Shown: piece after piece, positions 58,088 to 64,000 of the stretch
How positions within the stretch are numbered: the first letter of the stretch is position 1
How the letters are laid out: each line of letters opens with the position of its first letter
NCBI RefSeq assembly: GCF_041261205.1
Contig: NZ_JBGCCH010000006.1
Span: forward strand, 124,001 to 188,000
Direction of reading: 5' to 3'
Origin: Catenulispora sp. MAP5-51
Lineage (GTDB): Bacteria > Actinomycetota > Actinomycetes > Streptomycetales > Catenulisporaceae
Length of the DNA stretch: 64,000 nucleotides
Translations under genes and position numbers: made by a program
Notes under the pieces: model-generated
What the model was told of the DNA's origin: nothing
Seen by the model: only the letters and a program-made list of their open reading frames with translations
The model's database searches: none

Positions 58088-60472
58088 TCAGCATGGTGAG
58101 CTGGCGTAAGCCACCGACGAGCTCGCTCCGGAGGCGCTGGCGACCGCGTCGATGTAAGGCTGTTCGCCCGACCCCGTGCACATACCGTGCACATCCAATT
58201 CCGGATCGATGTCGTACGACGTCTTGCCCGACAGCGTGAAGGACTGGCTCTGCGCCCCGGTGGACCCCGGCGAGCCGGACGACGACGTCCCGGCGAACGT
58301 CACGGTGACCGTCACCGACCCGGTCCCGCTCGTCGTGACGTGCACGTGCGCGACGTAGGTGAAGCTCCCGGTCGCGTCCGGCGCCAGCGACACGTTCAGG
58401 GCCCTGACGCCGCCGCCGGCCGGAGGCTGCTGACGGGTGCTCTGCGGCGGGGGCGGAGGGGCCGCCGAACTGTGCGGTGCGGAAGTGCTCTGCGGAGCCG
58501 TGCTGGGCGGCGTGCTCGGCTTCGGCGCCGAACTCGGCGGCGGCTTGGGAGCGCTCGAGGAGGCCGGGGGAGTGTCGGTCGCCGTCGGCGCCGTCACGGC
58601 GCCGGGGTTGGCCGAACTCGACGAACCGCTGCTGGACGCGCTCGCGGCCGGACTGCTCGAACTCGTCGAGGGCGTCGTGGTCGCGGCGGTCTTGGTGTTC
58701 GAGCTCTTCTGGGTGAGCGCGACGAAGGCCACCACGCACAAGGCCGCCAGCACCACGGCGGCCGCCGCGAACCGCACGATGCGCCCGCGGTCCACCGGCT
58801 CGACCGGCTCGGTCATCGGGAACACCGGCGGCGGCCGGTCGTCGCCGGGCTGGAAGTCCTCGAACTCGTCGTGGGAGTCGTCGCCGCCGAACAGCCCGAG
58901 GCCGATACCGGAGCCGCGGCCGGAGCCGGCAGCGGTGCTCGCGCCCGCCGCACCGGCCGATGCCGAAGCCAGAGCGGCCGCCGCGGGGGCGGGAGCCGCG
59001 GAGACCGACGGCGGCGGCGTGGCCGGCCGCTCGGGCCGGAACAACGGCCGTGTCTGCTCCTCCGCGCCGGTCGCGAGCGCCGCCGGAGCGGTCGGCGTGG
59101 CTGGCGTGGTCGGCATGGCCGGCATGGCCCGCGCGGCCGGAGCCGCCGGGGTCTTGGCGGCCGGGGACGTTGCGCCCGGAGTCTTTGCGTCCGGGTTCTT
59201 TGCAGCCTGGCTTTGAGCGGCCGGGCCCATTGCGGCCGGACTCTTCGCGGCCGGGACCACCGGGGCCAGCGAGATGTGCGTCGCGTCGGCGTCGTCCTCG
59301 GCCACCGCCGGACCGGGGTTCGGCGGCGTCCGGGGGACGCGCGGCCCGTCGTCGTCGCCGACCAGGCTGACGATCGGCGCGCGCGGGGTGCGCGGCACAT
59401 CGGCGCCGCCATCGGCGTCCGCCGGGCCGCTGTTGGGCGGCGTCCGGGGGATCTGCAGGATGTCCGCGCCGACGCCAATGCCGGCGTCCTGCGGGCCCTG
59501 GTTCGGCGGCGTCCGGGGCACCCGCGGCGGGGCGGCATCTGAGACTTCTGAGGCGCCGGAGGCCGCTGAGGCGAGATCGTCGAATCCGAGCGGCCTGCTG
59601 TCCGCCGGAGGCCGCTGGACATGCGTGGTGTCCGGGTCGTCGGTGACCGGGCCCTGATTCGGCGGCGTCCTCGGTACCGGCGGCAGCTCCGGCTCGGCCG
59701 GGACACGCGTGTCAGGGGCCGAAGTCGGCGTCGCCCTCGCTATGTGTGTCTCGTCGGCCGACCGGTTCTGCTCGGCCATGTCCATGAAGGCCGCGTCCAT
59801 GAGAGCCGCACCGGGCCCGCGCAACGGCGTGATCCGCGCAGAGCGCTCTTCGTCGCCGCCCGACGCGCCGCGGGCGTGGCGTGCGGGGGAGTGGGACTCT
59901 GTGCCGCTCTCGACGCCCGGAGCCGGGGGCGCCGGGGACTCCGGGTGTTCGGGGCGCTCCAGATTCCCCAGGCTTTCCAGGCTCTCCGGGGCCACCGCGG
60001 CCGCTGCGGCCTCCGTCTCGGCCTCCGCCGCCGCGTTCTTACCGCGCCGCAGCTGGGTGACCGACGCGATCCGTGTCACCGGGGCCGTTCCCTCGACCAT
60101 CTCCAGGGTCCGCAGACGCTGCGCGTCGAGCCGCTTCACCCAGTCCGCGTATCCGTCGGCGGACCACGACGGCCAGGACTGTGCCGACTTGCCTTCCAGC
60201 CTCGGCAGCCACCACGAGGCGAAGTACTGCGCGTCCACGGCCAGCTGCTCGACGGCCGGCAGCCACTCCAGATCGCGGCGGCGTCCGCCGCGCGGGGCCT
60301 GCGCCAGCTTGGACAGCACCGGCCGCAGCCGCACCGCCAGGTCGCGGGCGTCGCGAGCGGTCTGCGTCGCCTCCTGCGGATTGGTGGCGGGGAGCCATTC
60401 GGTGCCGGCCAGAATGCCGGTCACCAGTGTCCGTGTGCCGCCACGCCCCCGTTCGTCTCCCCTGTCAGGCAT
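58088..60472 (-). CDS. Long Pro/Ala/Ser-rich single-pass membrane protein
   Basis: A 794-residue protein of no recognised family. Residues 1-140 are a helical domain ('RDLEWLPAVEQLAVDAQYFASWWLPRLEG', cited by 'AVDAQYFASWWLPRLEG'). Residues 150-550 are low complexity, including four copies of the motif PRTPPN-x-GP (about 250-400) and one degenerate one. A membrane helix lies at about 565-585, then a Ser/Pro stalk and a ~100-residue outer domain with two cysteines. TACGTT seven bases before the ATG suggests a leaderless message. It could be a cell-surface sensor or a scaffold; the reader should treat the cytoplasmic repeats as the conspicuous feature. Confidence 0.8.
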   Translation of the reverse strand: MPDRGDERGRGGTRTLVTGILAGTEWLPATNPQEATQTARDARDLAVRLRPVLSKLAQAPRGGRRRDLEWLPAVEQLAVDAQYFASWWLPRLEGKSAQSWPSWSADGYADWVKRLDAQRLRTLEMVEGTAPVTRIASVTQLRRGKNAAAEAETEAAAAAVAPESLESLGNLERPEHPESPAPPAPGVESGTESHSPARHARGASGGDEERSARITPLRGPGAALMDAAFMDMAEQNRSADETHIARATPTSAPDTRVPAEPELPPVPRTPPNQGPVTDDPDTTHVQRPPADSRPLGFDDLASAASGASEVSDAAPPRVPRTPPNQGPQDAGIGVGADILQIPRTPPNSGPADADGGADVPRTPRAPIVSLVGDDDGPRVPRTPPNPGPAVAEDDADATHISLAPVVPAAKSPAAMGPAAQSQAAKNPDAKTPGATSPAAKTPAAPAARAMPAMPTTPATPTAPAALATGAEEQTRPLFRPERPATPPPSVSAAPAPAAAALASASAGAAGASTAAGSGRGSGIGLGLFGGDDSHDEFEDFQPGDDRPPPVFPMTEPVEPVDRGRIVRFAAAAVVLAALCVVAFVALTQKSSNTKTAATTTPSTSSSSPAASASSSGSSSSANPGAVTAPTATDTPPASSSAPKPPPSSAPKPSTPPSTAPQSTSAPHSSAAPPPPPQSTRQQPPAGGGVRALNVSLAPDATGSFTYVAHVHVTTSGTGSVTVTVTFAGTSSSGSPGSTGAQSQSFTLSGKTSYDIDPELDVHGMCTGSGEQPYIDAVASASGASSSVAYASSPC

Positions 60473-60556
60473 GGCTACGAACGTATCCGTTTTGGATGTT
60501 CGAGTACAGATACCTGATTAAGAACCTTAAGAAGCTTGCTGCCTCCTACCGGCCTT

Positions 60557-61447
60557 TCAGAAGTCCTTGATCAGCTTGGCCAGCGCCTCGGCGGTGAGTG
60601 CCGGAGTCAGCGCGGTGACGCTGATCCGCTCTATTACCTGCAGGTAGACGTCCACGTCATCGCGTTTGTCCAGGTAGAGCGCACCGGCCAGGTGCTCCAG
60701 GTAGACCACGTCCGGCAGGTCCGGCTCGGCGAAGCGCAGGATGGTGAACGCCCCGGCCTCGGCGGCGTGCGCGCCGGACTGGAAGGGCAGCACCTGCACC
60801 GTGACGTTCGGCCGCTCCATCATCTCCAGCAGGTGGGACAACTGCTGGCGCATGATTTCCGGGCTGCCGACCGGGCGGCGCAGCGCGGCCTCGTCGACCA
60901 CGGCCCACAGCCGCGGCGCGTCCGCGTCGCGCAGCAGCACGTTCTGGCGCTCCAGCCGGACCTGGACCCGGCGCTCGGAATCGCTGTCGTAGACGCCGCG
61001 GCCGGCCATCACCGCGCGCATGTAATCAGCGGTCTGCAGCAGGCCCGGTATGTACTGCACCTCGTAGGTGCGGATCAGCGAGGCCGACTCCTCCAGGCCG
61101 ATGTAGCCGGCGAACCAGCTCGGCAGGACGTCGTGGTAACCGTGCCACCAGGTGGTCGCGTTCGCGGCCTTGGCCATCGACAGGAACGGTTCGCGGGCGC
61201 CGGGATCGGTGACGCCGTAGAGCGTCAGCAGGTCCTCCACGTCGCGCATCTTGAAGCCGACCCGGCCCAGTTCCAGACGGCTGATCTTGGACTCCGACGA
61301 GCGGATCTCCCAGCCGGCGGTCTCCCGGGTGATCGCCGCGGCCTCGCGCAGGCGCCGCAGTTGCGAGCCGAGCATGATCCGGCGCACCGTCGCGCCGCCC
61401 GAGCGCGGCGGCTCGGACTCGGGATCAGCGGTGTGGGGCCCACTCAT
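60557..61447 (-). CDS. XRE-family regulator with DUF5753 domain (WhiJ-like)
   Basis: A 296-residue regulator. Residues about 25-80 are an XRE helix-turn-helix ('LGSQLRRLREAAAITRETAGWEI', given by 'RRLREAAAITRETAGWEI', then 'SESKISRLELG'); residues about 110-290 are DUF5753 ('YEVQYIPGLLQTADYMRAV', 'RLWAVVDEAALRRPVG'). This architecture defines the large WhiJ-like family in streptomycetes, which works with DUF397 proteins and small ATPases in developmental control. Here the ATPase gene is divergent and the DUF397 gene follows it. The likely binding site is ATGCACGTGCA, found before both partner genes (inference). Confidence 0.93.
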   Translation of the reverse strand: MSGPHTADPESEPPRSGGATVRRIMLGSQLRRLREAAAITRETAGWEIRSSESKISRLELGRVGFKMRDVEDLLTLYGVTDPGAREPFLSMAKAANATTWWHGYHDVLPSWFAGYIGLEESASLIRTYEVQYIPGLLQTADYMRAVMAGRGVYDSDSERRVQVRLERQNVLLRDADAPRLWAVVDEAALRRPVGSPEIMRQQLSHLLEMMERPNVTVQVLPFQSGAHAAEAGAFTILRFAEPDLPDVVYLEHLAGALYLDKRDDVDVYLQVIERISVTALTPALTAEALAKLIKDF

Positions 61448-61665
61448 TGCTTCCTCGCTCCATCGCCAGGCCCGGAGCCTGCGATTCGCAGGTGCCGGGC
61501 GGTGGATCAGCTGCCGATTGTGCCACTCGGGCGTCCGCTTGTGAACACCGCAAGCCTAGGTCGTCCCCGCTGTCGGGACTCCCGGCAGCGTGCCACAGGA
61601 CCCTGAATCGATAAGGCGAAGTCTTTGCTCATCCGAGACCCTGCGCGCGCCGTCTACGCTGTAGC

Positions 61666-61677
61666 ATGCACGTGCAT
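61666..61677. promoter_or_regulatory. ATGCACGTGCAT palindrome before the ATPase gene
   Basis: A perfect 12-bp palindrome in the 304-base divergent region between the XRE and ATPase genes, 75 bases upstream of the ATPase ATG and just after TACGCT (61655-61660), a possible -10 box. The same 11 bases ATGCACGTGCA recur at 62715-62725 before the DUF397 gene. A regulator in the same cluster probably binds both. The rest of the 304 bases is otherwise unremarkable. Confidence 0.5.
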
Positions 61678-61751
61678 CCGCCTTATGCATAGGAAAACGC
61701 TGCGATTGCATGTGCCGCCGCCGACACGGACGGCACCTGACGGGAGACCCG

Positions 61752-62330
61752 ATGGTCGCGTCTGGTTACGCCTACTCCCTGCTCCATGCCGACCTGCCGG
61801 TCTGCATCGGGTACCAGGCCGTGGGGCGCAGCGTGTCGACGCGGCATTGCGTGCTCCCGGCGCGGGCCGAGTCGGTCTCGGCCGCCCGGCGCTTCGTGCG
61901 CGACGTCGCGGAGGACTGGCGCGGACAGCCCGAGAGATTCGCCACACTGCTGGAGAATCTGGGCATCGTGGTCTCCGAACTCGTGACCAACGCTCTCGTG
62001 CACGCCTATGAAGCGGTGCTCCCGGGACGGATGCGGGACGAGTCCGATCTGATATCCCTTTGTCTGGTCCACGAGCCCTGCGACACCGGGGCCGGCGAAG
62101 CGGGTGTGGAGCGAGTGCTCTTCGCCGTCGCCGATCCCTCGGCCGCCTCGCCGGTGGCACCCACGCCGGCCCGGGCGGCCGACGGCTTATGGGGCCTGGA
62201 CGAGTCCGGGCGGGGCATGTACCTCGTCGAGGCGCTGGCCGACGACTGGGGCTGGCGCCGTTTCCGTGCGCCCGGGGCGGCCGAGCCGTCCGGAAAAGTC
62301 GTGTGGGCGCTGTTCGAGCTCGCCTGCTGA
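61752..62330 (+). CDS. HATPase_c anti-sigma-factor-like ATP-binding protein
   Basis: A 192-residue protein of the histidine-kinase-like ATPase/serine kinase family. 'LLENLGIVVSELVTNALVHA' is the N-box with the catalytic Glu and Asn; 'LWGLDESGRGMYLVEALADDWGW' carries the G1 and G2 boxes. Such single-domain ATPases are encoded beside XRE/DUF5753 and DUF397 genes in sporulating actinomycetes and may modulate sigma factors or the XRE partner. ATG at 61752 follows GGGAGA. Residues 100-115 contain an insertion relative to minimal anti-sigma ATPases. Confidence 0.92.
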   Translation: MVASGYAYSLLHADLPVCIGYQAVGRSVSTRHCVLPARAESVSAARRFVRDVAEDWRGQPERFATLLENLGIVVSELVTNALVHAYEAVLPGRMRDESDLISLCLVHEPCDTGAGEAGVERVLFAVADPSAASPVAPTPARAADGLWGLDESGRGMYLVEALADDWGWRRFRAPGAAEPSGKVVWALFELAC

Positions 62331-62768
62331 GGCGTGAGCCGTTTTTCGCCCCTGTGGCCCGCTGTCGGGCGTCCATTACTTCAGACGAACATTTCCATCG
62401 GCTTTACAACCGCGTAGCTGACTGCTGACCCCCGGTGTCGGGAGGCGTGAGGCAGTAACCGCTTTCCGTGTTCGTACTCACTTTCGGTCCGCCCCTGATC
62501 GCGGGCGGTGCCCGGGTCGTTTGGTTGGCGGTCGCAGGGCTCGAATGTATATCGATCTGGTATCGAAGCCACTCCGAACGCATGCCTTGAACCTGCGGGG
62601 AGAACCTTTACCCGCTCTTTGAACGTTTCACACTCGAAACCTCTGCGCGTGCGCCAGCACTACCGCTAGCATCCGTTTACTGCCATGCATCAGCGAATGC
62701 TGATTCCCGCGCGGATGCACGTGCAGTGGATCAACCCTTCCCACCGTACATGTAAGGGGAAACACGAG
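62331..62768 (+). other. 438-bp intergenic region before the DUF397 gene
   Basis: No gene is recognised. The stretch is less GC-rich than its surroundings. It holds GTTTC-N6-GAAAC (62625-62640), CAGC-GAAT-GCTG (62692-62703) and the 11-base palindrome ATGCACGTGCA (62715-62725) shared with the ATPase promoter. AAGGGGA (62755-62761) is the ribosome-binding site of the DUF397 gene. It looks like a long regulatory leader. Confidence 0.5.
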
Positions 62769-63008
62769 ATGAGCGAGTTCGAGGCCTACAACGGCATGCC
62801 GGCCACCAAGGTCGCCGCCGCTTGGCGCAAGAGCAGCTACTCCAACTCGCAGGGCAACTGCGTGGAGTTCGCGGGCATGGGGGACGGCTCGGTCGCGGTG
62901 CGCAACTCCCGCGACCCGCACGGGCCGGCTCTGCTGTACACCCGGGCCGAGATCGAGGCCATGATCAACGGGATCAAGGACGGCGAGTTCGACGACCTGC
63001 TCGGCTGA
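62769..63008 (+). CDS. DUF397 protein
   Basis: A 79-residue protein of the DUF397 family, recognised by 'AAWRKSSYSNSQGNCVEFAGMGDGSVAVRNSRDP' (key parts 'WRKSSYSNSQGNCVEF' and 'VAVRNSRDP') and 'ALLYTRAEIEAMINGIKDGEFDDLL'. DUF397 proteins, such as the partner of WhiJ in Streptomyces coelicolor, interact with XRE/DUF5753 regulators and are found in clusters like this. ATG at 62769 has AAGGGGAA upstream. It completes the regulator/ATPase/DUF397 trio. Confidence 0.94.
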   Translation: MSEFEAYNGMPATKVAAAWRKSSYSNSQGNCVEFAGMGDGSVAVRNSRDPHGPALLYTRAEIEAMINGIKDGEFDDLLG

Positions 63009-63113
63009 GACCGACGGGAGCTGCGCGATAGGCGCGATAAATAGTGCGACCCGCTTCCGGCAACTGTGGACGGCCCTCTTTGCCTCGCTCGTGGACAGCG
63101 CGATGATGCAGGG

Positions 63114-64000
63114 ATGGCTGGCTGGACCGGAAGCGGTGTGGAACCGCGGACGGCCGCCGAGATCGCGGCGGCCGTCCGACAGGGAAAGAGCAGTGTGCGC
63201 GGTGCCGTCCAGGAGGCCCTGGACCGCATAGCCGCCGCGGACCCCCGGATCGGGGCGTTCCGCAAAGTCCGGCATGACGCCGCGCTGTCCGAGGCCGACG
63301 AGGTGGCCGCGCGCCCCGACTTGGCAGACCTCCCGCTGGCCGGAGTACCGGTCGCGGTGAAGGACAACGTCGCGGTCGCCGACGAGCAGTGCCGGCACGG
63401 CACCGCCGCGACCGCGGACCGCCCCCCGGAGCCCGAGGACCATCCCGTGGTGGCCCGGCTCCGAGCCGCCGGCGCGGTCGTGGTCGGCCTCACCCACACC
63501 CCCGAGCTGTCGCTGGTCGCGATGACCGACAGCGCCCTGGGCATGGCGCGCAATCCCTGGGACCCGGCCCGGACGCCGGGCGGCTCCTCCGGCGGCGCGG
63601 CCGCGGCGGTGGCCGCCGGGCTCGTGCCCGTCGCGCACGGCAACGACGGCCTGGGCTCGATCCGCGGCCCGGCGGCGTGCTGCGGCCTGTTCGGCTTCAA
63701 GCCCGGACTCGGCACCGTCCCCTCCGGACTCGGCCGCGACTCGTGGTGGGGCCTGGCCGAGAACGGCCCGCTGGCCACCACCGTCGAGGACGCGGCCCTG
63801 ATGCTGTCGGTGATGGCCGGCGACCCCGCCCTGGCCGCCGCGCCGAACACGCGTCCCTCCGGGCTGAGGATCGCAGTGTCGACGGCGCCGACCTCGCGGG
63901 GCTACCGCGTCGACCGGGAGCACAAGGACACCGTCGAAAGCGTGGCCAAGGTGCTGGAGGAGGCCGGGCACACGGTCGTCGAGGCCCGGGGCTACCCGCA
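63114..64000 (+). CDS. Amidase signature family enzyme, partial
   Basis: The first ~295 residues of an amidase, running off the window. The Ser-cisSer-Lys catalytic set is present: Lys in 'VPVAVKDNVAV', the cis-Ser in 'TPGGSSGGAAAAVAAG', and the nucleophile in 'GNDGLGSIRGPAACCGLFGFKP'. The family hydrolyses amides and nitrile-derived amides. ATG at 63114 was chosen because it precedes the usual helical segment 'TAAEIAAAVRQGKSSV'; no strong ribosome-binding site is seen. The C-terminal third lies outside the window. Confidence 0.9.
   Translation, partial: MAGWTGSGVEPRTAAEIAAAVRQGKSSVRGAVQEALDRIAAADPRIGAFRKVRHDAALSEADEVAARPDLADLPLAGVPVAVKDNVAVADEQCRHGTAATADRPPEPEDHPVVARLRAAGAVVVGLTHTPELSLVAMTDSALGMARNPWDPARTPGGSSGGAAAAVAAGLVPVAHGNDGLGSIRGPAACCGLFGFKPGLGTVPSGLGRDSWWGLAENGPLATTVEDAALMLSVMAGDPALAAAPNTRPSGLRIAVSTAPTSRGYRVDREHKDTVESVAKVLEEAGHTVVEARGYP

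Noticed and set aside
58187-59542. Long plus-strand Arg/Gly-rich frame antisense to the Pro-rich membrane protein
   Set aside because: Typical GC-driven shadow frame without recognisable domains; the minus-strand protein has a membrane helix, repeats and a promoter.

Overview
The window is chromosomal DNA of a high-GC, filamentous, spore-forming actinomycete. The lineage markers are a chaplin gene, deazaflavin (F420)-type oxidoreductases, an XRE/DUF5753 + ATPase + DUF397 developmental-type cluster, DUF3039 and DUF2017 genes, a pncB-clpS-DUF2017 block and many apparently leaderless genes. A Streptomycetales or Catenulisporales member fits; the genus cannot be fixed from the sequence alone. No rRNA, tRNA, CRISPR array, phage or transposase gene was recognised.

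Layout. 0-8 kb: LysR regulator, class B penicillin-binding protein, secreted alpha/beta hydrolase, an ABM-truncated-haemoglobin fusion, a MATE exporter and a membrane esterase. 8-20 kb: a sugar-acid island with a FadR-type regulator, a divergent ribose-type ABC importer, and a forward operon for a 2,4-diketo-3-deoxy-L-fuconate hydrolase-like FAH protein, L-fuconate dehydratase, an SDR, an aldo/keto reductase and lutABC. Together these can take L-fucose to pyruvate plus L-lactate and then oxidise the lactate. 20-29 kb: galE with a 228-bp inverted-repeat element at its end, a cold-shock gene, malic enzyme, an F420-type oxidoreductase, murA, YqgE, membrane and SGNH-hydrolase genes. 29-34 kb: a three-gene molybdenum hydroxylase. 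34-41 kb: SF2 helicase, an AraC/MFS pair, another F420-type protein, a ~1-kb gene-free giant imperfect palindrome, an IclR regulator and a nucleotidyltransferase-like protein. 41-50 kb: HTTM/DUF5819 pair, Lrp regulator/hppD, pncA, pncB, clpS and DUF2017. 49.8-51.8 kb: a very large chaplin with six chaplin domains, His-rich segments and an LPXTG-like anchor. 52-58 kb: a TetR, hydrolase and Baeyer-Villiger monooxygenase operon whose monooxygenase carries a frameshift in a G6 run, plus a small LuxR-type protein. 58-64 kb: a long Pro/Ala/Ser-rich membrane protein, the XRE/ATPase/DUF397 cluster and the start of an amidase.

Most notable: the fucose-to-lactate-to-pyruvate island with a leaderless promoter and a repeated operator-like word; the giant palindrome at 38896-39890; the 27-bp inverted-repeat element at the end of galE; the six-domain chaplin; the frameshifted monooxygenase; and a shared ATGCACGTGCA palindrome in front of both the ATPase and DUF397 genes.
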